Origin: Pseudomonadota bacterium | Lineage (GTDB): Bacteria > Pseudomonadota > Gammaproteobacteria > Burkholderiales > Rhodocyclaceae | DNA: 34,952 bases | Assembly: GCA_021811225.1 (NCBI GenBank) | Contig: JAJZPJ010000004.1 | Coordinates: 1-34,952, forward strand | Reading direction: 5' to 3' | Shown: in pieces, positions 1 to 10,098 of the stretch | How positions within the stretch are numbered: the first letter of the stretch is position 1 | How the letters are laid out: every line of letters begins with the position of its first letter | The notes under the pieces: generated by a model | Seen by the model: the letters and a program-made list of their open reading frames with translations, nothing else | The model's database searches: none | What the model was told of the DNA's origin: nothing | Made by a program: the position numbers and the translations under genes

Positions 1-117
1 CGCATTGAGCCCCGAATGCGAAAGCGACGACCCAAGCCCTACCCATGGTTGAAGACCCCGCGCGTCCAGGCCAGACGAAAAATAGAGATCCATGGTCACG
101 CGTGGGAGACTAAGTAA
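1..117 (+). mobile_element. 3' end of an IS4-like family transposase gene, truncated by the window start
   Basis: Frame 1 translates to RIEPRMRKRRPKPYPWLKTPRVQARRKIEIHGHAWETK*. The basic RMRKRRPKPYPWLK.PR tail resembles C-termini of IS4-type transposases. The stop lies in TAAGTAAGTGCCATTCGG, which may be the IS end. Not in the ORF track because it is open at the 5' edge. Confidence 0.65.
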
Positions 118-468
118 GTGCCATTCGGCTTATGTAGGCCTCTTTCAGCAGCCGAAGTCCGCGATTCCTTACGTCACCCTGCCAAACAAGTCTCAACGCC
201 AGATGTCCACGGAGCCTGATCGCTCGTCGACTGCTGAGGGCGACGGTTTGCAAATTCGCACGCGAAAGAGGCTCAGGCTGACTTCATGGGCGAAGAGTTT
301 CTGGAACTGCACGAGAAGGCATGGGTGCCAGTAGAGGTTGGAGGCGGGCGAAAAGAAGCTTCACCTTCTCAGCGCACCTCTAAATCCCGAGTTCGGGGTG
401 TCGGATTGGCGCCCGAGAAGCTGGGCACGAGCGGCCGATAATCCGAGGAAAGAGGGTATAAATGCGGG

Positions 469-474
469 TATAAT
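469..474 (+). promoter_or_regulatory. candidate sigma70 -10 box (TATAAT) in the IS-adjacent remnant
   Basis: Perfect TATAAT within GGGTATAAATGCGGGTATAATCAGC; no convincing -35. Confidence 0.3.
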
Positions 475-624
475 CAGCATGTAAACGCTGCAATGTCCTG
501 TTCTGTCGCGGCATACAGAGATTAATGCTCTACCCGATGCGGATTAGCGACTTCCGCTTCTTCGGCTTCACCGATCGGCTGTTCCCCGAGGGCGACGCGC
601 CGGCGGAGGATTGATCACCCGGGC

Positions 625-3204
625 TCACACTTGCAGGACTTCGAGCAATTCCTGCTCGATCCGCACCAGGGCCCCGCTCTGCGCCAGCTCCGAACCGCTG
701 ATCAGGAAGGTGTCCTCGACGCGCTCGCCCAGCGTGGCGATCTTGGCGGTGTGCAGTTCGACGCCGTGGCGCGCGAGCACCAGCGCGATCGAATGCAGCA
801 GGCCGGGGCGGTCGGCCGCCATCACCGACATGACGTAATACTGGCCATTCTCGTCGGAGCGGATGCCGATCTCCGGCGTGATCGGAAAGTGCCGGACCTG
901 GCGCGACAATCGTCCGGTGGCCGGCGCCTCGATCGGGGCGCGCTGTTTCAGTCGTTCCACCAGATCGTGCTCGATCAGCGCCACCATGTCGCGGTAGGGC
1001 AGGTGGTGGCTGGGGTCGAGCAGGATGAAGCTGTCCAGCGCATAGCCGTGGCGCGTGGTGTGGATCTTGGCGTCGGCGATCGAATAGCCCAGGCGGCCGA
1101 AAAAGCCGCACAGGCGGGCGAACAGCAGCGGCTGGTCGGCGGTGTAGACCATCACCTGCAAGCCTTCGGCCACCTGGTTCAAGCGCGCCTTGACCACCGG
1201 TTCCGCGGTCTCGGGACGGTGGTAGAGCACGCGCGCGTGCCAGGCGATCTCCTCGGCGTCGTGGCGCATGAAATAGACGGTATCGAGCTGCCGCCACAAC
1301 GCCGCCTCGACGCCCGGGCGCAGGCCGTGCAGGCGCAGCATGCTCTTCGCCTCCTCCTGCCGGCCGGCCAGGCCCACCGCCTGCTGCGGCGTGGCGCCGG
1401 CGAGCAGGCGGCGCGTGGCGGCGTAGAGATCCTCGAGCAGCTTGCCCTTCCAGGCGTTCCAGACCTTCGGGCTGGTGCCGCGGATGTCGGCGACGGTGAG
1501 CAGGTAGAGCGCGATCAGACGCCGCTCGGTCTTGACCACGGCGGCGAAATCGGCGATGACCTGCGGATCGCCGAGATCCTGTTTTTGCGCGACCGCCGAC
1601 ATGGTCAGGTGCTGCCCGACCAGGAACACCACCAGCTCGGTATCCGCCGCGGTCATTCCGTGGTCCTGGCAGAAGCGTCTGGCGTCGCCCATGCCGAGCC
1701 TGGAGTGGTCGCCGCCGCGGCCCTTGGCGATGTCGTGGAACAGGGTCGCGACGTAGATCGGCCAGGGCCGTTCGAAGCCGGCCATGAGGCGGCTGCACAG
1801 CGGGTATTCGTGGGCGAATTCGGGCAGGGCGAAGCGCCTGACGTTTCTCATCACCTGCAGGATGTGCTGGTCGACGGTATAGACGTGGAACAGGTCGTGC
1901 TGCATCTGGCCGACGATCCTGCCGAAGGCCGGCAGATAGTGGCCGAGGATGTCGTACTGGTTCATGCGCCGGAACTCGTGCACCAGACCGCGCTCCTGCT
2001 GGAACAGCGACAGGAACAGCGCCCGGTTTCCGGGGTCGCGGCGGAAGGCGGCGTCGATCCGGCCGCGCGCGCGCCACAGCGCGCGCAGGGTACGCGCCGT
2101 CATGCCCTTCAGCTCGGCGTGCTGCTGCAGCAGCAGGAAGCTCTCCAGGATGGCGCGCGGCTGACGCTCGAACAGGGTCACGTCGCGCACGTCGAGCAGT
2201 TCGCGTTCCGTCTGGAAGCCTTCGCTGACGGCGACCGGGGTCGTCTCGGCGACGGGGAAGATGCGCTCGGCGAGGTTCTGCAGCAGCAGGGTGTTCAACT
2301 GGGTGACGCCCTTGGCGTTACGGTAGTAGCGCTGCATCAGCAGCTCGGAGGCGCGCTTGGTGGCGCTGGCGGCGATGCCGAAGGCCTGCGCCAGCGCCTC
2401 CTGATAGTCGAACATCAGCTTTTCCTCGCGCCGCCGGGCGAGATAGTGCAGGCGGACGCGGACGTGGCGCAGGAAGTTCTCGAGCCGCTCCAACTGCCGC
2501 GCTTCCGCCGGGATGAGCAGTCCCTTGCCGGCCAGTTCGCGCCAGTTTTCGCCCAGACCGGCGGCGCGGCTGATCCACAGGATCACCTGAAGATCGCGCA
2601 GGCCGCCGGGGCTCTCCTTGCAGTTGGGCTCCAGACTGTAGGGCGTGTCGTTGTGGCGGGCGTAGCGCTCCTCCTGTTCGAGTCGCTTGGCCTTGAAGAA
2701 GAGCCGCGGATCCCGGTGCGCGCGCATGGCCGTCTCGAAGCGGACGAAGGTCTCCGGGCAGCCGACCAGCAGCCGGGCTTCGAGCAGGCTGGTCTGAACC
2801 GTGATGTCGCGGTCGGCTTGCGCAACGCATTGGGCGATGCTGCGCACGCTGTGGCCGACGTCGAGACCGATGTCCCAGAGCACGCCGACCAACTGCTCGA
2901 TCTGCGGCTCATGATCGGTGTGCAATTCATCGGGCAGGAGCAGCAGCAGATCCACGTCGGAGGCCGGATACAGCTCGCCGCGGCCGTAGCCGCCGACCGC
3001 GACCAGCGCCAGGCGTTCGGGCAGGGAGAAGTGCCGCCAGATTTCAATCAGCACCGAATCCACCAGCGCCGCCCGCCCCCTCACCATGGCGGCGGCGTCG
3101 CCGTCGGCTTCGTAGGCCGTTCGTAGCGCCGCCTGGCCTGCCTGCAAGTCGGCGCGCAGCTTGGCGACCGGGCTTGGCACCTCGGTTCTGGCCGGCGAAC
3201 CCAT
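625..3204 (-). CDS. glnD: bifunctional [protein-PII] uridylyltransferase / uridylyl-removing enzyme
   Basis: Translation from MGSPARTEV...: nucleotidyltransferase motif GGYGRGELYPASDVDLLLL, HD motif LFHDIAKGRGGDHS, C-terminal ACT-like regions (MAADRPGLLHSIALVLARHGVELHTAKIATLGERVEDTFLI). Start corrected from the over-extended ORF 625..3879. Confidence 0.95.
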   Translation of the reverse strand: MGSPARTEVPSPVAKLRADLQAGQAALRTAYEADGDAAAMVRGRAALVDSVLIEIWRHFSLPERLALVAVGGYGRGELYPASDVDLLLLLPDELHTDHEPQIEQLVGVLWDIGLDVGHSVRSIAQCVAQADRDITVQTSLLEARLLVGCPETFVRFETAMRAHRDPRLFFKAKRLEQEERYARHNDTPYSLEPNCKESPGGLRDLQVILWISRAAGLGENWRELAGKGLLIPAEARQLERLENFLRHVRVRLHYLARRREEKLMFDYQEALAQAFGIAASATKRASELLMQRYYRNAKGVTQLNTLLLQNLAERIFPVAETTPVAVSEGFQTERELLDVRDVTLFERQPRAILESFLLLQQHAELKGMTARTLRALWRARGRIDAAFRRDPGNRALFLSLFQQERGLVHEFRRMNQYDILGHYLPAFGRIVGQMQHDLFHVYTVDQHILQVMRNVRRFALPEFAHEYPLCSRLMAGFERPWPIYVATLFHDIAKGRGGDHSRLGMGDARRFCQDHGMTAADTELVVFLVGQHLTMSAVAQKQDLGDPQVIADFAAVVKTERRLIALYLLTVADIRGTSPKVWNAWKGKLLEDLYAATRRLLAGATPQQAVGLAGRQEEAKSMLRLHGLRPGVEAALWRQLDTVYFMRHDAEEIAWHARVLYHRPETAEPVVKARLNQVAEGLQVMVYTADQPLLFARLCGFFGRLGYSIADAKIHTTRHGYALDSFILLDPSHHLPYRDMVALIEHDLVERLKQRAPIEAPATGRLSRQVRHFPITPEIGIRSDENGQYYVMSVMAADRPGLLHSIALVLARHGVELHTAKIATLGERVEDTFLISGSELAQSGALVRIEQELLEVLQV

Positions 3205-3206
3205 CG

Positions 3207-4010
3207 TCACCCGAGATAGGCGGGCTTGGGCGGCGCGCCGGCGGACAGCGTCAGCACCTCGAAGCCGGTCTCGGTCACCAGGATCGTGTGCTCCCACTGG
3301 GCGGACAGGCTGCGATCCTTGGTGACGATGGTCCAGCCGTCGGGCAGTTCCGAGATCGCGGCCTTGCCGGCGTTGATCATCGGCTCGATGGTGAAGGTCA
3401 TGCCCGCCGCGAGTTCGAGGCCGGTGCCGGGCTTGCCGTAGTGCAGCACCTGCGGTTCCTCGTGGAAATTGAGGCCGATGCCGTGGCCGCAGAACTCCCG
3501 CACCACCGAGAAGCCGTTGGCCTCGGCGTGCTTCTGGATCGCCGCGCCGATGTCGCCCAGTCTCGCCCCCGGGCGCACCCTGACGATGCCCTCCCAGAGA
3601 CACTCGTGGGTGACCGAGCACAGCCGCTTGGCGAGGATCGAGCCCTCGCCGCCGACCACGAACATCCGGCTGGTGTCGCCGTGATAGCCGTCCTTGACGG
3701 TGGTGATGTCGAGGTTGACGATGTCGCCCCGCTTCAGCGGCCGCTCGTTGGGAATGCCGTGGCACACCTGGTGGTTGATCGAGGCGCAGATCGATTTGGG
3801 GTAGGGCGCGTAACCGGGCGGCGCGTAGTTGAGCGGGGCGGGGATGCAGCCCTGGACGTCGACCATGTAGTCGTGGCACAGGCGGTCGAGCTCGGCGGTG
3901 CTCACGCCCGGTTTGACGAAGGCTTCGACGTAGTCGAGCACCTCCCCGGCCAGGCGTCCGGCGATGCGCATCTTGTCGATTTCCAGCGGGGTCTTGAGGG
4001 TGATGCTCAT
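3207..4010 (-). CDS. map: type I methionine aminopeptidase
   Basis: MSITLKTPLEIDKMRIAGRLAGEVLDYV...; NHQVCHGIPNERPLKRGDIVNLDITTVKDGYHGDTSRMF, GHGIGLNFHEEPQV, TIEPMI. Confidence 0.97.
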   Translation of the reverse strand: MSITLKTPLEIDKMRIAGRLAGEVLDYVEAFVKPGVSTAELDRLCHDYMVDVQGCIPAPLNYAPPGYAPYPKSICASINHQVCHGIPNERPLKRGDIVNLDITTVKDGYHGDTSRMFVVGGEGSILAKRLCSVTHECLWEGIVRVRPGARLGDIGAAIQKHAEANGFSVVREFCGHGIGLNFHEEPQVLHYGKPGTGLELAAGMTFTIEPMINAGKAAISELPDGWTIVTKDRSLSAQWEHTILVTETGFEVLTLSAGAPPKPAYLG

Positions 4011-4075
4011 AGAGTCGGGAAAGAGTGGCGTCGGAAGGAATTCTACCCGCAGCCTAGGGGGAAATGATGCCTGAC

Positions 4076-4105
4076 TTGAAGAGGCGCGGACAAAACCGTT
4101 ATAAT
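4076..4105 (+). promoter_or_regulatory. candidate sigma70 promoter of rpsB (TTGAAG - 18 bp - TATAAT)
   Basis: TTGAAG at 4076-4081, 18-bp spacer, perfect TATAAT at 4100-4105; upstream of rpsB and divergent from map. Confidence 0.7.
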
Positions 4106-4111
4106 CCGCCG

Positions 4112-4277
4112 CTTGTCTTTTCCGGGCCGGGGCAGCTTGACTGATTTGGCCGATAACTGGCCGGTAGCCGACCGATCCGGGAGCGACAAAATTCTCACGT
4201 CCGGCGGCGAATAGGGTGCCCCATTTCGATATGGAGCCGATTGGCCGGGCGGCGGATCAACCCTTTCGGAGATTTAC
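4112..4277 (+). promoter_or_regulatory. long structured 5' leader of rpsB (candidate S2 autoregulatory leader)
   Basis: ~165 nt between predicted TSS and rpsB ATG; long-range complement GGGGCA (4129-4134) / TGCCCC (4217-4222) and local GGCC/CCGG repeats. S2 autoregulation through the rpsB leader is known in E. coli. Confidence 0.5.
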
Positions 4278-5033
4278 ATGACGACCACGACCATGCGGCA
4301 AATGCTGGAGGCGGGTGTGCACTTCGGCCACCAGACGCGTTTCTGGAACCCGAAGATGGCTCCTTACATCTTCGGCCATCGCAACAAGATCCACATCATC
4401 AACCTCGAAAAGACCCTGACCAAGTATCAGGAGGCGATGGGCTTCGTGAAGAAGCTCTCGGCCAAGAAGGGCAACATCCTGTTCGTCAGCACCAAGCGCC
4501 AGGCGCGCGAGATCATCGCCGAGGAGGCGCAGCGCGCCGGCATGCCCTACGTCGATGAGCGCTGGCTGGGCGGCATGCTGACCAACTTCAAGACGGTCAA
4601 GCTGTCGATCAAGCGCCTGAAGGATCTGGAGCAGATGTCCCAGGACGGCACCTTCGAGCGCATGAGCAAGAAGGAGGCGCTGATGTCCCAGCGCGAGATG
4701 GACAAGCTCCGGAAGAGCATCGGCGGCATCAAGGACATGGCCGGCCTGCCCGACGCCCTGTTCGTGATCGACGTCGGCTATCACAAGATCGCCATCACCG
4801 AAGCCGGCAAGCTGGGCATCCCGGTGATCGGCGTGGTCGATACCAATCACTCGCCCGAGGGCGTGAATTACCTCATTCCCGGCAACGACGACTCCAGCCG
4901 CGCCATCCGGCTCTACGCCCGCGGCGTCGCCGACGCCGTCCTGGAGGGGCGCAGCGACTCCTTCAACGAGGTGCTGGCGGCGGTGGCCGACGAAGACGAG
5001 TTCGTCGAGGTCGAGGACGGCGCTGCCGAGTAA
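4278..5033 (+). CDS. rpsB: 30S ribosomal protein S2
   Basis: [46 protein letters not shown]... Confidence 0.98.
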   Translation: MTTTTMRQMLEAGVHFGHQTRFWNPKMAPYIFGHRNKIHIINLEKTLTKYQEAMGFVKKLSAKKGNILFVSTKRQAREIIAEEAQRAGMPYVDERWLGGMLTNFKTVKLSIKRLKDLEQMSQDGTFERMSKKEALMSQREMDKLRKSIGGIKDMAGLPDALFVIDVGYHKIAITEAGKLGIPVIGVVDTNHSPEGVNYLIPGNDDSSRAIRLYARGVADAVLEGRSDSFNEVLAAVADEDEFVEVEDGAAE

Positions 5034-5046
5034 GGCGGCACACAGA

Positions 5047-5072
5047 CACCGGGGCATCGCGATGTCCCGGTG
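5047..5072 (+). promoter_or_regulatory. strong hairpin in the rpsB-tsf intergenic region (possible attenuator/processing site)
   Basis: CACCGGGGCATCG/CGATGTCCCGGTG: 13-bp arms with one G-U wobble, no T-run afterwards. Confidence 0.6.
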
Positions 5073-5101
5073 CGATCAATGCATTTGAGTGGAGCAAGAC
5101 A

Positions 5102-5992
5102 ATGGCGGAAATTACCGCAAGCATGGTGAAGGAACTGCGCGAGAAGACCGACGCGCCGATGATGGAATGCAAGAGGGCGCTGACCGAAGCCGAGGGCGAC
5201 AGCAATCGGGCCGAGGAGATCCTGCGCGTCAAGCTCGGCAGCAAGGCCAGCAAGGCGGCGGGACGCGTCGCCGCGGAAGGCATCGTCGGCAGCCATTTCT
5301 CCGCCGACGGCAAGCTGGGCAGCATGATCGAGGTCAACTGCGAGACCGACTTCGTCGCCAAGAACGACGACTTCCTGGCCTTCACCCGGAACCTGGCCGA
5401 ACTGGTGGCCAAGAACGATCCGGCCGACGTCGCCGCGCTCTCGGCCATGAACCTCGCCGACAAGACGGTGGAAGCCACGCGCACCGCGCTGATCGGCAAG
5501 ATCGGCGAGAATCTCTCGATCCGCCGCTTCGTCCGGATCGCGGCCAAGGGCCGGCTGGCGAGCTACGTCCATGGCGGCGCCAAGATCGGCGTGATCGTCG
5601 ACCTGGTCGGCGGCGACGAGCAACTGGCCCGCGACCTGGCGATGCACATCGCCGCCTCCAAGCCCAAGTCGCTCGACGCCTCCGGCGTGTCGGCCGAACT
5701 CCTGGACACCGAGCGGCGCATCGCCATCGAAAAGGCGCGCGAAGCCGGCAAGCCCGAAGCGATGCTGGAGAAGATCGCCGAAGGGACCGTGCAGAAGTAC
5801 CTGAAGGAGGTGACCCTGCTCGGCCAGCCCTTCGTCAAGGACGACAAGCAGACCGTGGAGCAGCTGCTGAAGAGCCGCAACGCGAGCGTGGCGGGCTTCA
5901 CCCTGTACATCGTCGGCGAGGGCATCGAGAAGAAGCAGAGCGATTTCGCCGCCGAGGTCGCCGCCCAGGCCGCCGCTGCCGCGGTCAAGTAG
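5102..5992 (+). CDS. tsf: elongation factor Ts
   Basis: [33 protein letters not shown]... Confidence 0.98.
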   Translation: MAEITASMVKELREKTDAPMMECKRALTEAEGDSNRAEEILRVKLGSKASKAAGRVAAEGIVGSHFSADGKLGSMIEVNCETDFVAKNDDFLAFTRNLAELVAKNDPADVAALSAMNLADKTVEATRTALIGKIGENLSIRRFVRIAAKGRLASYVHGGAKIGVIVDLVGGDEQLARDLAMHIAASKPKSLDASGVSAELLDTERRIAIEKAREAGKPEAMLEKIAEGTVQKYLKEVTLLGQPFVKDDKQTVEQLLKSRNASVAGFTLYIVGEGIEKKQSDFAAEVAAQAAAAAVK

Positions 5993-6000
5993 TCGCGGGT

Positions 6001-6714
6001 ATGCCCACCGCCTACAAGCGCATCCTGGTCAAGCTCTCGGGCGAAGCCCTGATGGGCGACGACGCCTACGGCATCAACCGCGCCACGCTGGCGCGGATCG
6101 TCGCCGAGATCGCCGCCGTGGTCGAGCTCGGCGTCGAGATCGGGGTGGTGATCGGCGGCGGCAACATCTTCCGCGGTCTGGCCGGCACCGCCACCGGCAT
6201 GGACCGGGCCACGGCCGACTACATGGGCATGCTGGCCACGGTGATGAACGCCATGGCCTTGGCCGATGCGATGCGCCAGGCGGGGGTCAATGCCCGCGTC
6301 CAGTCGGCGCTCAACATCGAGCAGGTGGTCGAGCCCTACATCCGGGGCAAGGCGATCCGCTACCTGGAAGAGGGCAAGGTGGTGATCTTCGGCGCCGGCA
6401 CCGGCAATCCCTTCTTCACCACCGATACCGCCGCCGCGCTGCGCGGCTCGGAGATCGGCGCCGAAATCGTACTCAAGGCGACCAAGGTCGACGGCGTCTA
6501 TACCGCCGATCCGATGCTCGATGCCGGCGCCACGCGCTACGCCAAGATCAGCTTCGACGAGGCCATCAGCCGCAATCTGAAGGTCATGGACGCCACGGCG
6601 CTGGCGCTGTGCCGCGACCAGCGTCTGCCCATCAACGTCTTTTCGATCTTCAAGGCCGGTGCCTTGAAGCGCGTGGTGCAAGGCGAGGACGAGGGCACCA
6701 TGGTGCACTGTTGA
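6001..6714 (+). CDS. pyrH: UMP kinase
   Basis: [59 protein letters not shown]...; start corrected from merged ORF 5089..6714. Confidence 0.97.
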   Translation: MPTAYKRILVKLSGEALMGDDAYGINRATLARIVAEIAAVVELGVEIGVVIGGGNIFRGLAGTATGMDRATADYMGMLATVMNAMALADAMRQAGVNARVQSALNIEQVVEPYIRGKAIRYLEEGKVVIFGAGTGNPFFTTDTAAALRGSEIGAEIVLKATKVDGVYTADPMLDAGATRYAKISFDEAISRNLKVMDATALALCRDQRLPINVFSIFKAGALKRVVQGEDEGTMVHC

Positions 6715-6727
6715 GGAGAGAATCCGA

Positions 6728-7285
6728 ATGACCGCCGAACTCAAGAAGACCACCGAACAGAAGATGCAGAAGTCGCTCGAGGCCCTGAAGGCCGACCTCG
6801 GCAAGATCCGCACCGGCCGCGCCCACACCGGCATCCTCGACCACGTCCAGGTCGACTATTATGGATCGATGGTGCCGATCGGCCAGGTCGCCAACCTCAC
6901 CCTGATCGATGCCCGCACCATCGGCGTCCAGGCCTGGGAAAAGCCGATGCTGGCCAAGGTCGAGCGCGCCATCCGCGACGCCGATCTGGGCCTCAATCCC
7001 GCCAACCAGGGCGACATGATCCGGGTGCCGATGCCGGCGCTGACCGAGGAGCGCCGACGCGAACTGATCAAGGTGGTCAAGCACGAAGGCGAGAACGCCA
7101 AGATCGCGGTGCGCAACCTGCGCCGCGACGCCAATGCCCACCTCAAGGAGGGCTTGAAGAAGAAGGAAATCGCCGAGGATGCCGAGCGCCGCGCCCAGGA
7201 CGAGATCCAGAAGCTGACCGACCGCTTCGTGAGCGAAATCGACAAGCTGCTCGCGGACAAGGAAAAGGATCTGATGGCCGTCTGA
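6728..7285 (+). CDS. frr: ribosome recycling factor
   Basis: [47 protein letters not shown]... Confidence 0.98.
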   Translation: MTAELKKTTEQKMQKSLEALKADLGKIRTGRAHTGILDHVQVDYYGSMVPIGQVANLTLIDARTIGVQAWEKPMLAKVERAIRDADLGLNPANQGDMIRVPMPALTEERRRELIKVVKHEGENAKIAVRNLRRDANAHLKEGLKKKEIAEDAERRAQDEIQKLTDRFVSEIDKLLADKEKDLMAV

Positions 7286-7317
7286 ACGCGGTCTCATTGC
7301 CAACGGAGGGAGATGGT

Positions 7318-8109
7318 TTGAACCGCCCACCCAGTTCCACCCAGGCCATCCCCGCCATCGGCGCCGGACCGCAGCACGTCGCCATCATCATGGACGGCAA
7401 CGGCCGTTGGGCCAAGAAGCGCTTCCTGCCGCGCGTCGCCGGCCACAAGCGCGGCCTCGAGAGCGTGCGCGAGATCGTCAAGGCCTGCATCGAACGCGGC
7501 ATTCCCTACCTCACCCTGTTCGCCTTCAGTTCCGAGAACTGGCGCCGCCCGGCGGAGGAGGTCTCGTTCCTGATGGGTCTGTTCATGCGCGCGCTGGAGC
7601 ACGAAGTGGCCAAGCTGCACAAGAACGGCGTGCGTTTCCGGGTGGTCGGCGAGCTCTCCCGCTTCGATCCCGAGCTGGTCGAACTGATCCGCCGCGGCGA
7701 GGCACTGACCGCCGGCAACACCCGCCTGACGCTCACCGTCGCCGCGAACTACGGCGGCCGCTGGGATATTCTGCGGGCGATCGAGCGGATGCTGGCAGCC
7801 CAGCCCGACAAGCGCGGCGAATTCACCGAGGCCGACCTCGAACCGCACCTGGCGATGGCCTACGCCCCCGAGCCGGACCTGTTCATCCGCACCGGCGGCG
7901 AGGAGCGCGTCAGCAATTTCCTGCTCTGGCAGTTGGCCTACACCGAGCTGTATTTCACCGACATGCTCTGGCCGGATTTCGATGCCGCCGCGCTCGATGC
8001 CGCGATCGCCTCCTATCGCAGCCGCGAGCGCCGTTTCGGGCGGACCAGCGAGCAGCTGGGCGAACAGCGCGGCGAAATTGCGCCGGGGCGCGCGCGCACC
8101 GATGCTTAA
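7318..8109 (+). CDS. uppS: isoprenyl (undecaprenyl diphosphate) synthase
   Basis: [52 protein letters not shown] start at 7318 preferred over TTG 7297 because CGGAGGG lies 7-13 nt upstream. Confidence 0.93.
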   Translation: MNRPPSSTQAIPAIGAGPQHVAIIMDGNGRWAKKRFLPRVAGHKRGLESVREIVKACIERGIPYLTLFAFSSENWRRPAEEVSFLMGLFMRALEHEVAKLHKNGVRFRVVGELSRFDPELVELIRRGEALTAGNTRLTLTVAANYGGRWDILRAIERMLAAQPDKRGEFTEADLEPHLAMAYAPEPDLFIRTGGEERVSNFLLWQLAYTELYFTDMLWPDFDAAALDAAIASYRSRERRFGRTSEQLGEQRGEIAPGRARTDA

Positions 8110-8905
8110 GACGCGGGTCATCACCGCGCTCGGCCTCGCCATCGGACTCCTCGCCGCGCTGTTCCTGCTCCCGGCCGCGGCGACCGCCGCGCTGTTCGCC
8201 CTGGTCGTCGGACTGGGCGCCTGGGAGTGGGCCGGACTGTTGCGCGTGGGCGGTGGCGGCCGCCGGCTCTACGCGCTGCTCACCCTGATCCCCTGCTTGA
8301 CCCTCGCCCTCTTCGGCATGCCCGCGGCCTGGCTCCTGGCCATCTGGTCCCTGGCGCTCCTCTTCTGGCTGTTGCTGGTGCCGCTGTGGTTTTCGCGCCG
8401 TTGGCAGCTCAAGGCCGATGTCGTAGGCTTCCTGCTCGGCTGGTTGCTGCTCGTGCCCACCTGGGCGGCGATGGTGATGCTGCAGCGGCGCAGTCCGCTG
8501 CTCCTGCTCGCGGCGCTGAGCCTGGTCTGGGTCGCCGACATCGCCGCCTATTTCGCCGGCCGCGCCTGGGGCAGGCGCAAGCTCGCCCCGACCATCAGTC
8601 CGGGCAAGACCTGGGAGGGCGCCGCCGGCGCGCTCTCGGCGGTGATCCTGTACGGCCTGATCCTGGGGGGCGCGACCGGCCGGCTGCGCGAGGCCGGCCA
8701 GTTCGCAACGGCGGCTGCCGCCCTGGCGCTGGCCACCGGCATCAGCATCTTAGGCGACCTGTTCGAGTCCATGGCCAAGCGTCAGGCGGGCGTCAAGGAC
8801 AGCAGCGCTCTGCTGCCCGGCCACGGCGGGATCCTCGACCGCATCGACAGCCTGACCTCGACCCTGCCGCTGATCGCCCTGACCGTCGCCTGCCGCCTGA
8901 AATGA
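8102..8905 (+). CDS. cdsA: phosphatidate cytidylyltransferase
   Basis: [32 protein letters not shown]...; C-terminal signature [36 protein letters not shown] overlaps uppS stop. Confidence 0.95.
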   Translation: MLKTRVITALGLAIGLLAALFLLPAAATAALFALVVGLGAWEWAGLLRVGGGGRRLYALLTLIPCLTLALFGMPAAWLLAIWSLALLFWLLLVPLWFSRRWQLKADVVGFLLGWLLLVPTWAAMVMLQRRSPLLLLAALSLVWVADIAAYFAGRAWGRRKLAPTISPGKTWEGAAGALSAVILYGLILGGATGRLREAGQFATAAAALALATGISILGDLFESMAKRQAGVKDSSALLPGHGGILDRIDSLTSTLPLIALTVACRLK

Positions 8906-10098
8906 GCGCCTGCAAAAAACGTCGCTTGACCGTGCTCGGCGCCAGCGGCTCGATCGGCGTCAGCACCCTCGACGTGGTGGCGCGTCACCCGGAGCGCTTC
9001 GAGGTGGTCGCGCTCTCCGCCCATACCCGCGTCGAGGTATTGGCCCGACAGTGCCTGCGCCATCGGCCGCGCTACGCGGTGGTGGCGAGCGAGCCGGACG
9101 CCCGAAGGCTGTCGGGAGAACTCGCCGCAGCGGGCTTATCGACCGAGGTGCTGTCGGGCCCGGCGGCGCTGGCGCAGGTGGCGATGCTGCCCGAAGTCGA
9201 TACGGTGATGGCGGCGATCGTCGGCGCCGCCGGTCTGGCGCCGACCCTGGCGGCGGTGCGCGCGGGCAAGCGCATCCTGCTCGCCAACAAGGAGGCGCTG
9301 GTGATGGCCGGCGCCCTGTTCATGGCCGAGCTGCGGCGTTCGGGCGCGACCCTGCTGCCCATCGACAGCGAACACAACGCGGTGTTCCAGTCCCTGCCCG
9401 CCGACTACGACGGCTCCTTCGGCCGCAAGGGGGTGCGCCGCATCCTGCTCACGGCTTCGGGCGGCCCCTTCCTCAAAACGCCGCTCGGGGAACTCGCCGG
9501 CGTCACGCCCGACCAGGCCTGCGCCCATCCGAATTGGGTGATGGGACGCAAGATTTCGGTCGATTCGGCGACCATGATGAACAAGGGCCTCGAGGTGATC
9601 GAGGCGCACTGGCTGTTCAATGCGCCGGCGGCGAACATCGAGGTGGTGATCCATCCGCAAAGCGTGATCCATTCGCTGGTCGAATACGCCGACGGCTCGG
9701 TGCTGGCGCAGCTGGGCAACCCGGACATGCGCACGCCGATCGCCCACGCGCTGGCCTACCCGGAGCGGATCGACGCCGGCGTGGCCTCGCTCGACCTGTT
9801 CGCCGTTGCGCAGTTGAATTTCGAGCGCCCCGATCTCTCCCGCTTTCCCTGTCTGGCGCTGGCCTATCAGGCGCTCGCCGCAGGCGGCAGCGCCGCCACC
9901 ACGTTGAACGCCGCCAACGAGGTGGCGGTGGCGGCCTTCCTGGACGGACGGCTGCCTTATCTCGCCATCGCGGAGGTGATCGCCGCGGTGCTCGATGCCT
10001 TGCCCGGCGCAGCGCTCGCGGATCTGGAAGCGGTGCAGGGCGCCGATCAGGCGGCCCGCGCCGCCGCCAGCGCCGTCCTGGAACGCCGGAGCCGATGA
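8902..10098 (+). CDS. dxr: 1-deoxy-D-xylulose 5-phosphate reductoisomerase
   Basis: [83 protein letters not shown] overlap with cdsA. Confidence 0.97.
   Translation: MSACKKRRLTVLGASGSIGVSTLDVVARHPERFEVVALSAHTRVEVLARQCLRHRPRYAVVASEPDARRLSGELAAAGLSTEVLSGPAALAQVAMLPEVDTVMAAIVGAAGLAPTLAAVRAGKRILLANKEALVMAGALFMAELRRSGATLLPIDSEHNAVFQSLPADYDGSFGRKGVRRILLTASGGPFLKTPLGELAGVTPDQACAHPNWVMGRKISVDSATMMNKGLEVIEAHWLFNAPAANIEVVIHPQSVIHSLVEYADGSVLAQLGNPDMRTPIAHALAYPERIDAGVASLDLFAVAQLNFERPDLSRFPCLALAYQALAAGGSAATTLNAANEVAVAAFLDGRLPYLAIAEVIAAVLDALPGAALADLEAVQGADQAARAAASAVLERRSR

Noticed and set aside
92-334. 80-aa ORF in the IS-adjacent region
   Set aside because: Overlaps the transposase tail out of frame and has no recognisable motif or RBS.
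631-3126. 831-aa plus-strand ORF antisense to glnD
   Set aside because: GC-rich shadow ORF with low-complexity composition; the opposite strand carries clear GlnD motifs.
625-3879. 1084-aa minus-strand ORF as a single protein
   Set aside because: Its first ~225 residues are an out-of-frame reading of map; true GlnD starts at MGSPARTEV (3204).
5089-6714. 541-aa ORF
   Set aside because: An out-of-frame reading of tsf merged in frame with pyrH; split into tsf (5102-5992) and pyrH (6001-6714).
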